This document shows, piece by piece, positions 1 through 10,506 of a stretch of DNA of 47,441 nucleotides. Position numbers and translations under genes: made by a program. The notes under the pieces were generated by a model. The model ran no database searches and was not told the DNA's origin. It saw nothing but the letters and a program-made list of their open reading frames with translations. The first letter of the stretch is position 1. The number at the start of each line of letters is the position of its first letter. The DNA comes from Minwuia thermotolerans (GTDB lineage: Bacteria; Pseudomonadota; Alphaproteobacteria; Minwuiales; Minwuiaceae), in the NCBI GenBank assembly GCA_021604565.1, contig BQJF01000025.1, forward strand, positions 1 through 47,441. The letters run 5' to 3'.

Positions 1-12
1 GTCCGTCCCCCC

Positions 13-1212
13 TCAATAGGATCGCGGCAGACCGAGCACGTTCTGCGCGACGAAGTTCAGGATCATGTTGGACGAGATCGGGGCGATCTGGAACAGGCGG
101 CACTCCCGCCACTTCCGCTCGATCTGGAAATCCCGTGCGAAAGAGAATCCGCCATGGGTCTGCATGCAGGTGTCCGCAGCCTTCCACGCCGCCTCCGACG
201 CCAGCAACTTGGCCAGGTTGGCGGCCTCCCCGCATTCCTGACCCGCGTCGAACAGCGCCGCCGCCTGCCGGACCATCAGTTCCGCCGCCTGAAGTTCGCC
301 ATAGGCGCGGGCGATGGGGTGCTGGATCGCCTGGTTCTGGCCGATGGCGCGCCCGAAGACGGAACGGTCGTTGGCATAGGCCACCGACTTCTCCGTGAAG
401 TACTTGCCGTCGCCGATGGCTTCCGAGGCAACCAGCACGCGTTCGGCGTTCATCCCGTCCAGGATGTACTTGAAGCCGCGACCTTCCTCCCCGATCAGGC
501 TGTCGGCGGGAATGCGCATGTTGTCGAAGAAGACCTCGTTGGTGTTGTGGTTCACCATGGTCGGGATGGGCCGGATTTCGCAGCCCTTGCCCTTTACCTC
601 CCGCAGGTCGACCAGAAAGACCGACAGACCCTGGTTCCGCTTCTGCACCTGATCGGCGGCGGTGGTGCGGGCCAGCAGCAGCATCAGGTCGGACTGCAGC
701 GCCCGGCTGGTCCAGATCTTCTGGCCATTGACCACATAGCTGTCGCCGTCGCGCACCGCGCGTGTCTTCAACTGGGTGGTGTCTGACCCGGTGGTCGGCT
801 CCGTCACGCCAAAGGCCTGCAGGCGAAGCTCGCCGCTGGCAATCTTCGGCAGGTACTTCTGCTTCTGCTCCTCCGAGCCGTGCCGCAGCAGCGTACCCAT
901 GATGTACATCTGCGCGTGACAGGCGGCGGCGGAGCAGCCGGAAGCGTGGATGGTCTCCAGGATCACGGAGGCCGCGCGCACCGGCAGGCCCGACCCGCCA
1001 TATTCCTCCGGGATCAGCGCCCCCAGATACCCCGACTTCGTCAGCGCTTCGACAAAGGCATCCGGGTAGAGCGATTTCTCGTCCAGATCCTGCCAGTAAC
1101 TGCCGGGAAAGCCCTCGCAGATGCGGCGCACCTGATCGCGGATATCGCGCCAGTCCTCCCCCAGTTCCATTGAAACGGCGGAGGACGCATTCATAGTCGT
1201 GTCGGCATTCAT
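13..1212 (-). CDS. Acyl-CoA dehydrogenase (IVD-like active site)
   Basis: This is an FAD-dependent acyl-CoA dehydrogenase of 399 residues that would introduce an alpha-beta double bond into an acyl-CoA. The family blocks are present: VTEPTTGSD and KIWTS in the middle, QAIQHPIA later, and THGGFSFARD near the end. The glutamate that serves as base in most family members (in YEGT) is missing: the aligned stretch reads LFQIAPISS. A glutamate does occur in NAERVLVAS (residue 257), where isovaleryl-CoA dehydrogenase carries its base. I infer a short branched substrate. The start at 1212 follows GGGAAAG. An upstream in-frame start at 1269 would add a proline-rich tail and overlap the lyase gene, so it was rejected. 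It is the last gene of a minus-strand run with the HMG-CoA lyase and hydratase. Confidence 0.9.
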   Translation of the reverse strand: MNADTTMNASSAVSMELGEDWRDIRDQVRRICEGFPGSYWQDLDEKSLYPDAFVEALTKSGYLGALIPEEYGGSGLPVRAASVILETIHASGCSAAACHAQMYIMGTLLRHGSEEQKQKYLPKIASGELRLQAFGVTEPTTGSDTTQLKTRAVRDGDSYVVNGQKIWTSRALQSDLMLLLARTTAADQVQKRNQGLSVFLVDLREVKGKGCEIRPIPTMVNHNTNEVFFDNMRIPADSLIGEEGRGFKYILDGMNAERVLVASEAIGDGKYFTEKSVAYANDRSVFGRAIGQNQAIQHPIARAYGELQAAELMVRQAAALFDAGQECGEAANLAKLLASEAAWKAADTCMQTHGGFSFARDFQIERKWRECRLFQIAPISSNMILNFVAQNVLGLPRSY

Positions 1213-1234
1213 GGCAGGCTTTCCCGTCTGGTGT

Positions 1235-2182
1235 TTACTCGGCGGCGAGGGCGGCGGAGGCGGGGACAAAGCCCTTCGGCACGCTGGCCTTGGCGATCAT
1301 GCCGTGCAGCGGCTCTTCGGGCAGGTTGGTGGTCAGCAGGTCACGGATGGCCACCAGCGCATCCAGATCGATCCCGGTACGCATGCCCATGGCTTCCAGC
1401 ATGAACACCAGATCCTCCATCACCACATTGCCGGTGGCGAGCGGTGCGAAGGGACAGCCGCCGAGACCGGCCAGCGAGGCATCGAAGACCCGGCACCCGG
1501 CATCCAGCGCGGCAAGTGCGTTGGCGAGGCCGAGGCCACGGGTGTCGTGGAAGTGGGCAACGATGGTCGTGTCGTCACCGAAGTTGCGAATGGCCTCCTG
1601 AAACACGGCCTTGACCTGCGCCGGGTTGGCGTATCCGACGGTATCGGCAATGCCGACCTCATCCGCACCGCGTTTCAGGTATTCCTCGATCAGCCACATC
1701 ACGCGGGACGGCGCGATCGCGCCCTCCATGGTGCAGCCAAGCGCCGTGGAGACGCCGCCACCGACGCTGGTCTTCGCGTAGTCGGGATTGGAGCGTTTCA
1801 CCTCCATCACCTGGTCGAAGCGTTCCAGCGACTGCTCCGTCGAACAGCGGACGTTCTTCTGGTTGTGGGTTTCGGAGGCGGAGAGGACGAAGTTCAGCTT
1901 GTCGACGCCGAGCTGGAAACCCCGCTCCGCGCCCTTGGCATTGGGCACCAGGGCGGAGACGGTCAGGTCGGCCAGGGTGCGGGCGTGCGCCACGACCTCC
2001 GCATGGTCGCTGAACTGCGGCACCACGTGCGGCGGCACGAAGGAACAGACCTCGATCTCCGGCATGCCGGCTGCGACCGCGGCGCTGATCCACTGCTTCT
2101 TGGCGTCGGTCGGGAACTGGGACTTCACCATCTGAAGCCCGTCCCGCAGACCAACCTCGCGCAGGATGACATCACGTTCCAT
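1235..2182 (-). CDS. Hydroxymethylglutaryl-CoA lyase family protein
   Basis: This 315-residue TIM-barrel lyase of the HMGL-like family probably cleaves 3-hydroxy-3-methylglutaryl-CoA to acetyl-CoA and acetoacetate. The N-terminal REVGLRDGLQ carries the catalytic Arg13 and the metal-binding Asp14. HFHDT supplies His210 and His212. GLGGCPFAPLATGN holds the loop cysteine Cys243, typical of HMG-CoA lyase. AGGAG lies 7 bases before the second of two adjacent ATG codons, so I start at 2182; 2185 is equally possible. The gene is 14 bases downstream of the hydratase and just upstream of the acyl-CoA dehydrogenase, which fits the end of leucine or acyclic terpenoid breakdown. The matching carboxylase subunits are not in the window. 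A related lyase substrate cannot be excluded. Confidence 0.9.
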   Translation of the reverse strand: MERDVILREVGLRDGLQMVKSQFPTDAKKQWISAAVAAGMPEIEVCSFVPPHVVPQFSDHAEVVAHARTLADLTVSALVPNAKGAERGFQLGVDKLNFVLSASETHNQKNVRCSTEQSLERFDQVMEVKRSNPDYAKTSVGGGVSTALGCTMEGAIAPSRVMWLIEEYLKRGADEVGIADTVGYANPAQVKAVFQEAIRNFGDDTTIVAHFHDTRGLGLANALAALDAGCRVFDASLAGLGGCPFAPLATGNVVMEDLVFMLEAMGMRTGIDLDALVAIRDLLTTNLPEEPLHGMIAKASVPKGFVPASAALAAE

Positions 2183-2196
2183 CATACTTCTCCTTC

Positions 2197-2991
2197 TCAC
2201 CGGCCCTTGAAGTCGGCGCGGCGTTTCTCGTTGAACGCCCGCACGCCCTCCAGCCTGTCCTCTGTCGGGATCATGCGGTTGTAGGCCTCGATCTCGTACA
2301 TGTAGCCCGTATGGTACCCCACCTGCGTTGACATGGAGATCGACTTCTTCGCCTGGCGGGTGGAGATCGGGGCATTGCCCGCAATGCGCTCCGCCGTCTC
2401 CAGCGCGGTCGCCATCAGGTCCTCCGGCGCGCAGACCTTGTTCAGGAGTCCCCAGGCCAGAGCCTCCTCAGCCGTGAAGGGGCTGGCGGTCAGGATGATC
2501 TCCTTGGCGCGGCGAATGCCCACCGCGCGTGGCAGGTTCTGGGTCCCCATGGCGCCCGGCATGATGCCCAGAGAGACTTCCGTCAGGGCAAAGCGGGCAT
2601 TGGTCGAACCATAGGCAAAATCGGTCGCGCAGACGAACTCGCAGCCGCCCCCGAATGCCGCGCCGTTGACCGCAGCGATCACCGGCACGGGGCAGTCCAT
2701 CAGCGCCAGCGTGCCCTGTTCGAACAGCGCGTGCTGCTGCTGCCATTCGCTGTCGGTCATGTTGTTGCGCTGCTTCAGGTCACCCCCGGCGCAGAAGGCC
2801 CGGTCGCCGGTTCCGGTCAGGATGATGCAGCGGGTATCGCCGGGATCGACATACATCTGCTGCCAGACGGCCTTCAGGTCGTGACCCATCTGCGTGTTCA
2901 TCGCGTTGCGGGCTTCGGGGCGGTTCAGGCGCACCACCAGCACATGCGGCGAAGGCCGCTCCAGCACCACGGTCTCGAACGTCTCATTCAT
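2197..2991 (-). CDS. Enoyl-CoA hydratase/isomerase (crotonase family)
   Basis: This is a crotonase-fold protein of 264 residues. AFCAGGDLK forms the first oxyanion loop and AAFGGGCEF the second. Both catalytic glutamates of true hydratases are present, Glu118 (in GGGCEF) and Glu138 (in LTEVSLGIMPG), so hydration of an enoyl-CoA is more likely than one of the glutamate-poor side reactions. With an HMG-CoA lyase directly downstream, methylglutaconyl-CoA hydratase is a reasonable guess, but the sequence does not prove it. GGGGAGAG precedes the ATG. The gene begins 46 bases after the FAD oxidoreductase and probably shares a transcript with the two genes that follow. Confidence 0.9.
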   Translation of the reverse strand: MNETFETVVLERPSPHVLVVRLNRPEARNAMNTQMGHDLKAVWQQMYVDPGDTRCIILTGTGDRAFCAGGDLKQRNNMTDSEWQQQHALFEQGTLALMDCPVPVIAAVNGAAFGGGCEFVCATDFAYGSTNARFALTEVSLGIMPGAMGTQNLPRAVGIRRAKEIILTASPFTAEEALAWGLLNKVCAPEDLMATALETAERIAGNAPISTRQAKKSISMSTQVGYHTGYMYEIEAYNRMIPTEDRLEGVRAFNEKRRADFKGR

Positions 2992-3037
2992 GAATTCTCT
3001 CCCCGCGGGAGAGGTTACGGGATGCCGTCCGCCGCCG

Positions 3038-4327
3038 TCAAATGACGGTATCGGAGGTCAGGGGGCCATCCTCCGCAAAGCGGCTGAAGCGGAAGGCATG
3101 CAAATCGAGGGAGGGCTGCCCGTCGGCGATGATCTCCGATACCAGCCGCCCGACAATCGGTCCCATGCCGAAGCCATGGCCGGAGAAGCCGCTGGCGACG
3201 ACCAGCCCCGACGGCTGGTCCAGATGATCCAGCACCGGCAGCATGTCCGGAGTCATGTCGATATATCCGGCCCAGGCATCGCTCAGCTTCACGTCACGGG
3301 TCGCCGGGATCGCCTGCTTCAGGCGGGCCAGGACGTCGTCGAGCTGGCGGTGGTTGGGTGCTGGATCAAGGGTGCGGTACCGGGTCAGTTCCCGGCGCAG
3401 CGCCGCCTTCGAATAGCGACCGAGCGCGAGGGCGAGACTGGCCCGCCCGAAGCGCAGCCGCAGATCGCGACCATGCTTGCGGAAATCGTCCAGAAATGCC
3501 CGGCCGAACAGCAGGCTCTCGATTGTCAGATCGTGATCGGCGGAGCGGGTGGCGATGTTCAGGGTGCCGTCACGGCGCTGGCGGAAGGCGACCCCGGCCC
3601 ATGTTGCCGCTTTCGAGATCGGCGGTGCCGCCGTCGTGCGGGCAACGGAACCGGTGATCCAGACCTGGGGAAAGGTCAGACCCAGATGCGCCAGCATGCG
3701 GCTGGTCCAGGCGCCACTGGCCAGCACGACGGTCTTCGCGCGGATCGTCCCGTGTTCGGTCTCGACGCCGGAGACGCTGCCGCCGGATGTTTCCACGCCG
3801 AAGACGGCACAGTCGGTCAGGAACGTGGCCCCCCGGCCATCCGCCGCGCGTTGCAGCGCCACCGTCACCTTCGCCGGTTCGGCATGGCCATCGCTTTCGG
3901 TGTAGATGCCCCCCAGCTTGCCAAGCTGGCTGTCCGGCACGATCTGCTGCATCTCTGACGGTTCGACAATGCGGGATTGCAGGCCATGCTGCTGCGCGAT
4001 GCCGCGCCAGCGCGTGAAACTCGCGCGGTCTTCCTCTGACTGGAAGCAGACGAAATTGCCACCGACGGTCCATTCCAGATCGGCGTTCAGATCCCGCTCC
4101 AGCGTGCGCCAGATGCGGTTGGATTCCATCATCAGCGGAATCTCGGCGGGGTCACGGCCCTGCTGGCGGACAAAGCCCCAGTTGCGTGACGACTGCTCCC
4201 CCGCCACGCGCCCCTTCTCGCAGACCACCACCGACAGGCCGCGCTGCGCCAGGTACCAAGCACTCGCGGTCCCGGCGATCCCCGCGCCGACAATCACGAC
4301 ATCGGCGCGGTCAGGCAGTGTCTGCAA
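3038..4327 (-). CDS. FAD-dependent amino acid oxidase-type oxidoreductase (DAO/DadA family)
   Basis: This 429-residue flavoprotein would oxidise an amine or amino acid C-N bond. The N-terminus has the dinucleotide-binding motif GAGIAG (residues 14-19) followed by an acidic strand end (VVVCEK). The C-terminus has the family's FAD-closing motif GFSGHGFGMGP. The substrate is not evident; D-amino acids, sarcosine-like amines or opines are all possible. No ATG lies near the conserved N-terminus, so I use TTG at 4327, which gives the usual length. That start is 15 bases after the rpoD stop, so the gene may be transcribed from the rpoD promoter. The ribosome binding site is weak, which would keep expression low. 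Confidence 0.85.
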   Translation of the reverse strand: MQTLPDRADVVIVGAGIAGTASAWYLAQRGLSVVVCEKGRVAGEQSSRNWGFVRQQGRDPAEIPLMMESNRIWRTLERDLNADLEWTVGGNFVCFQSEEDRASFTRWRGIAQQHGLQSRIVEPSEMQQIVPDSQLGKLGGIYTESDGHAEPAKVTVALQRAADGRGATFLTDCAVFGVETSGGSVSGVETEHGTIRAKTVVLASGAWTSRMLAHLGLTFPQVWITGSVARTTAAPPISKAATWAGVAFRQRRDGTLNIATRSADHDLTIESLLFGRAFLDDFRKHGRDLRLRFGRASLALALGRYSKAALRRELTRYRTLDPAPNHRQLDDVLARLKQAIPATRDVKLSDAWAGYIDMTPDMLPVLDHLDQPSGLVVASGFSGHGFGMGPIVGRLVSEIIADGQPSLDLHAFRFSRFAEDGPLTSDTVI

Positions 4328-4342
4328 GGGGCAAGACCCGGA

Positions 4343-6373
<2,031 letters not shown>

Positions 6374-6471
6374 ATGTTTTCCGTCCTGAAATCAGACCTG
6401 CACCAACGCCGAAACTCCGAGATCGCGCGGGGCTCCCGTGGATCGGAGCCCGTTGCCGCCAGAGAAGGCCT

Positions 6472-8334
6472 TCACGCCGGTTCGCCACCCCCTGCGACCC
6501 CAACCGACGTCGGTTCCTCTGCCTTCGCACGATCAAGCGCGCGCCGCAGCGCCGCCATCCGTTCGATAGCTTCTGCCGTCACTTCCCGCCGGGCCTGGGC
6601 CGCGGCTTCTTCATAGTCCGTCTGCAACACCTCTACGCGGTATCGACGCAACGTGGCGTCGAATAGCTGTCGGATCGCCTCCGCTGGAGGATTTCGCTTC
6701 GCTGCCCAGTCCAGACGCGCCGCACTGGGCGCACTCATCCGGGTCACAAGCCGTTCGAGTCCTGACCGGCTTAGGTGGCGTGACAGAGCCTCTGTGTCAA
6801 GTCCCGGCTCCCTGTAAACTGCGTCCCTGATCAGCATCAGGCAGGAGTCCAGATCGGAATTCTGAAGTTGCAGGTCGTCGAGTTCGTTTTCGAAGTCGTT
6901 GCACAGGTCCGGCCATTTCAGCAGGGCGGCGACGATTGCCTCCTCTCGCGTACGGAGCGGGGAGGTGCCGATGCTGGCTTTCAGTCGGGTCACATCCTCT
7001 GCCGCGATGCGGCCCTTCGCCCAGGGCGGGGGCTTGCCCTGACCCCCCTGATACGGCGCGCGTGCAGGCGGGCGCAGCGCATCCCGCATGCGGGTCTTCA
7101 GATCGTCGCGATAGTGGCGTTGCACGGTCTCGTCGGCGATGGAGAAGATCAGGCTGTCGATGTCCTTCTCCAGCGCGGCGCGCCGCTCCGGCGTGTCGAT
7201 CTCCCGCTCCTCCAGCAGGGACTGCCAGAGCATGGCCGTCATGGGCGTGGTCCGCGCCAGCAGCGCAGCGAAGGCGTCGCGACCATTGCTGCGCACCATG
7301 TCGTCGGGGTCCACACCCTCCGCCAGCAATGCGAAGCGCAGCGACTTGCCGGGCTTCAGCAGGGGCAGGGCGCGTTCCGCGGCGCGACGGGCGGCGCGCA
7401 GTCCGGCGGCGTCACCGTCCAGGCACATGATCGGTTCCGACGTCATCTGCCAGAGCAGGCCGATCTGGTCCTCCGTCACGGCGGTGCCGAGCGGTGCTAC
7501 GGTATTGCGAAAGCCCGCTTCTGCCAGCGCGATGACATCCATGTAGCCTTCGACGACGATCACCGTGCCGGTGGATCGCGCTTCCTCCCGCGCCATGGCG
7601 TGATTGTAGAGGCTGCGGCCCTTGTCGAAGAGCGGCGACTCGGGGCTGTTGAGATATTTCGCCCGTGCGTCGCCCAGGGCGCGACCCCCAAAGGCGATCA
7701 CCCGGTTGCGGCGGTCGCCGATGGGGAACATCAGGCGATGGCGGAACCGGTCATAGCTGCCGCGGCCATCGTCGGGCATGCCCAGCAGTCCGGCCTCCAC
7801 CAGCTCGCGCTCCGTGAATCCACGATCCAGCAAGGCGACCTTCAGCCCGTCGTTGCGGTCGGGCGCGTAGCCCAGCCGGAATTCCTCGATCGCGGCATCA
7901 CCGAGGCCGCGCTGGCGCAGATAGTCCTGCGCTTCTCCCCCTCCGCTGCCGCGCAACTGGGCCTGGAACCACTTTGCCGCCGCCTCGTTGGCGTCTGCCA
8001 GACGGGAGAGATGATCGGCCTTTTCCCGCTGTTCCGGGGCGATCCTCGGGACTTCCAGGCCGGCAGTCTCGGCCAGTCGTTCGGCAGCCTCCGGGAAGCT
8101 CAGCCCCTCCGTATGCATCACGAAGTCGAAGGCCGAGCCATGCGCGCCGCAGCCGAAGCAATGGTAGTCGTCGCGATCCTCCGACACCTTGAACGACGCG
8201 CTCTTCTCGTTGTGGAACGGGCAGCAGCCCCAGTGGTCCCGCCCGCGCTTCTTCAACGACACGCGCCGCCCCACCAGCTCCACCATGCTGATGCGGTTGC
8301 GGATCTCGTCGAGGAAGCTTTTCGGAAAGGCCAT
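6472..8334 (-). CDS. dnaG: DNA primase DnaG
   Basis: This is bacterial primase, 620 residues, which lays RNA primers for replication. The N-terminal CHC2 zinc finger is complete (Cys38, His41, Cys59 and Cys62, in CCPFH and HCFGCGAHG). The catalytic core includes the TOPRIM block VVEGYMDVIALAEAGF and the metal-binding FDE-like segment MCLDGDAAG. The C-terminal part is variable and would contact the DnaB helicase. It is followed by rpoD and preceded 36 bases upstream by the SRAP gene on the same strand, so all three could be one transcript. The usual rpsU or yqeY neighbour is absent. Confidence 0.98.
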   Translation of the reverse strand: MAFPKSFLDEIRNRISMVELVGRRVSLKKRGRDHWGCCPFHNEKSASFKVSEDRDDYHCFGCGAHGSAFDFVMHTEGLSFPEAAERLAETAGLEVPRIAPEQREKADHLSRLADANEAAAKWFQAQLRGSGGGEAQDYLRQRGLGDAAIEEFRLGYAPDRNDGLKVALLDRGFTERELVEAGLLGMPDDGRGSYDRFRHRLMFPIGDRRNRVIAFGGRALGDARAKYLNSPESPLFDKGRSLYNHAMAREEARSTGTVIVVEGYMDVIALAEAGFRNTVAPLGTAVTEDQIGLLWQMTSEPIMCLDGDAAGLRAARRAAERALPLLKPGKSLRFALLAEGVDPDDMVRSNGRDAFAALLARTTPMTAMLWQSLLEEREIDTPERRAALEKDIDSLIFSIADETVQRHYRDDLKTRMRDALRPPARAPYQGGQGKPPPWAKGRIAAEDVTRLKASIGTSPLRTREEAIVAALLKWPDLCNDFENELDDLQLQNSDLDSCLMLIRDAVYREPGLDTEALSRHLSRSGLERLVTRMSAPSAARLDWAAKRNPPAEAIRQLFDATLRRYRVEVLQTDYEEAAAQARREVTAEAIERMAALRRALDRAKAEEPTSVGVAGGGEPA

Positions 8335-8370
8335 GGCTGGACCGGTACAAATGAAACTGGGGGCGACAAG

Positions 8371-9045
8371 TCAATCCGCGTCTGCATCAATCTCCGCGAT
8401 CAGACCGGGATCATCATTCTGCACCTTGCCGACGCGCGATGAAACACGGTAGCCGCGCACGTTCGGGTTGGGCTTCAGCAGGGCTTGCAGATCGTCCGCA
8501 GCCGCGTCCGGGTCGAGCCACCGCGCATGGTCCGACGGGTTCAGCATCACCGGCATGCGGTGGTGAATGTCGGCGATGGCCGGCGCGGCCTCCGTCGTGA
8601 TGATGGTGTAGGTGTCGATCTTGGTGCCGTCCCCGTCCTGCCAGCGCTCCCACAGACCGGCGAAGGCAAAGAGCTGCTGGTCCAGCATGGTGATGCGCCA
8701 GGGTTCCCGGACCTTCGGCTCCGGCTTCTTCCATTCGTAGAACCCGTCAGCCGGAACCAGACAGCGCCGCCGACCGAAGGCAGCGCGAAAGGATGGCTTT
8801 TCCGCCACGGTCTCGGCGCGGGCATTGATCAGCTTCGCGCCGCCGCTGCCGTCCTTCGCCCAGGAGGGGATGAGGCCCCACTGGATCTCGTGCAGCAGCA
8901 GGCGTCCGTCCGGGTGGCGGCGGATCACGGGCGCGGTCTGCGTCGGGGCGATGTTGTAGCGCGCGGGCAGGTTCGGCAGTCCCTGGATGGCGAAGGTCTG
9001 GCGCATTGCCTCCAGCGGGGAGGTCAGGCTGTAGCGTCCGCACAT
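8371..9045 (-). CDS. SRAP-domain protein (HMCES/YedK family abasic-site shield)
   Basis: SRAP proteins form a covalent thiazolidine link with abasic sites in single-stranded DNA and protect them during replication. All expected residues are present: Cys2 right after the initiator Met (MCGRYS), Asn31 (ARYNIAPTQ), Glu104 (FYEWK) and His162 (HHRMPVML). Because Cys2 must be N-terminal, the start is fixed at 9045, where GGGAGAG precedes the ATG; a longer in-frame reading from 9126 would bury it. The protein is 224 residues, normal for the family. It sits 36 bases upstream of dnaG on the same strand, which suits a factor acting at replication forks. It is divergent from argE across a 68-base gap. 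Confidence 0.93.
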   Translation of the reverse strand: MCGRYSLTSPLEAMRQTFAIQGLPNLPARYNIAPTQTAPVIRRHPDGRLLLHEIQWGLIPSWAKDGSGGAKLINARAETVAEKPSFRAAFGRRRCLVPADGFYEWKKPEPKVREPWRITMLDQQLFAFAGLWERWQDGDGTKIDTYTIITTEAAPAIADIHHRMPVMLNPSDHARWLDPDAAADDLQALLKPNPNVRGYRVSSRVGKVQNDDPGLIAEIDADAD

Positions 9046-9113
9046 GATCTTTGCTCTCCCCCGCGCGCGCGGCTGATTGCTGCCCATCGCCGGGGATGGT
9101 ACATGCGTGAGCC

Positions 9114-10277
9114 ATGAAAACACCACGCCAGAGCACCATCGAGATCCTGAACCGGCTGATCGCGTTCGATACCACCAGCCGCTATTCCAACCTGGAACTG
9201 ATCGACTGGGTCGTCGATTTTCTCGCGCAGCGCGGCGTCGAATGCCAGTTGCTGCACGACGAGAGCGGGGAGAAGGCCAACCTCTGGGCCACCATCGGTC
9301 CGAAGGATGTGCCGGGCATCATGCTTTCGGGCCATTCCGACGTGGTGCCGGTCGATGGTCAGGACTGGTCGACCGACCCCTTCACGATGGTGGAGAAGGA
9401 CGGCAAGCTGTTCGGGCGCGGCACGGCGGACATGAAAGGTTTCATTGCCATCTGCCTCAGCCATGTGGACGACTTCCTTGCGCAGGACCTGAAGGTGCCG
9501 GTCAACCTGGCGATTTCCTATGACGAGGAAGTCGGCTGCCTCGGCGGTCGGCAACTGGCGGAAATGCTGCGCGGGCTCGACCCGAAGCCCCGCCTCTGCG
9601 TGGTGGGGGAGCCGACGATGATGGGCGTCGTCACCGGTCACAAGGGCAAGGTCAGCTATCGCGCCCGGGTGAAGGGTTTCGAATGCCATTCCTCACTGAC
9701 GCATCAGGGTGTCAACGCGGTCGAGTACGCCGCCGAACTGATCACCGGGATACGGGCGCTCTCGCGGGAGAAGCGTGACCATGGCCCCTACGACGAAGCC
9801 TTTGACCCACCCTATACCTCGATCCACGTCGGCGTCGTGCATGGTGGCACGGCCCTGAACATCGTGCCGAAGGACTGCCATTTCGATTTCGAGTTCCGCA
9901 ACCTGCCCGCCGACGACACCCGGGAGATATTCGGTCGGATCGAGGCGCAGGCTGCGAAGCTGACGCAGGAGATGCAGGCTATCCAGCCCGACACCGGCAT
10001 TTCGTTCGAGCAGATTTCCTGGTTCGAGGGGCTGGAGACAGCGGAAGATGCCGAGGCGACGACGCTGACCAAGGCCTTCGCCCAGGCCAATGCCTCACAG
10101 AAGGTCAGCTTCGGGACTGAGGCCGGTCACTATCAGGGGGCAGGCGTGCCGACGGTGGTCTGTGGACCCGGAGATATCGGACACGCCCACAAGCCCGACG
10201 AATTCGTGGGGCTGGAACAGATTGCGGCGGCAGAGGAATTCTTCGCCCGCATGATCGACTGGGCCCGGCGCGGCTGA
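9114..10277 (+). CDS. argE: Acetylornithine deacetylase (M20 peptidase family)
   Basis: This 387-residue M20A metallohydrolase removes the acetyl group from N-acetylornithine in arginine synthesis. Metal ligands and the base are visible: His74 and Asp76 in LSGHSDVVPVDG, Asp106 in GRGTADMKGF, and the Glu138-Glu139 pair in SYDEEVGC. The ATG at 9114 has only a weak GTGAG before it. A related deacetylase of the same family, such as succinyl-diaminopimelate desuccinylase, is less likely: the motif SYDEEVGCLGG and the length are those of ArgE. It is a single gene, divergent from SRAP and followed by an intergenic repeat. Confidence 0.9.
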   Translation: MKTPRQSTIEILNRLIAFDTTSRYSNLELIDWVVDFLAQRGVECQLLHDESGEKANLWATIGPKDVPGIMLSGHSDVVPVDGQDWSTDPFTMVEKDGKLFGRGTADMKGFIAICLSHVDDFLAQDLKVPVNLAISYDEEVGCLGGRQLAEMLRGLDPKPRLCVVGEPTMMGVVTGHKGKVSYRARVKGFECHSSLTHQGVNAVEYAAELITGIRALSREKRDHGPYDEAFDPPYTSIHVGVVHGGTALNIVPKDCHFDFEFRNLPADDTREIFGRIEAQAAKLTQEMQAIQPDTGISFEQISWFEGLETAEDAEATTLTKAFAQANASQKVSFGTEAGHYQGAGVPTVVCGPGDIGHAHKPDEFVGLEQIAAAEEFFARMIDWARRG

Positions 10278-10317
10278 ACGGTCATCTGTTCAGTAGTTCT
10301 GGAACCTGAAACCCGCT

Positions 10318-10454
10318 TTCCCCCTTGCGGGGGAAGTGGCCGCGCAGCGGTCGATGGGGGGTGAAGCCGCAGGCTATCGCGCTGTACTTCAAACGTAGTT
10401 CGGCTGCGCCGACTCACCCCCATCCCGGCCTTCCCCCGTCGAGGGGGAAGGGGA
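10318..10454. repeat. Imperfect palindromic intergenic repeat (mosaic-type)
   Basis: The only stretch between argE and the export lipoprotein gene is a large imperfect inverted repeat. Each end holds a short G/C-rich hairpin, at 10319-10334 (CCCCCTTGCGGGGG type) and 10431-10450 (CCCCCGTCGAGGGGG type). The inner arms also pair: GGGGGGTGA on the left matches TCACCCCCAT on the right. The remainder of the 10278-10506 gap holds no gene that I can support. The shape fits the multicopy intergenic elements of alphaproteobacteria, but copy number cannot be judged from one window. It could end transcription from both converging genes. Confidence 0.65.
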
Positions 10455-10506
10455 GTCCTGATGTCCTGCATCGACCGGATTGCATGCGCAGATCGCAGGC
10501 TGATCC

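Noticed and set aside
9046..9126. A longer SRAP start at 9126.
   Set aside because: SRAP chemistry requires Cys at position 2, so only the start at 9045 makes a working enzyme.
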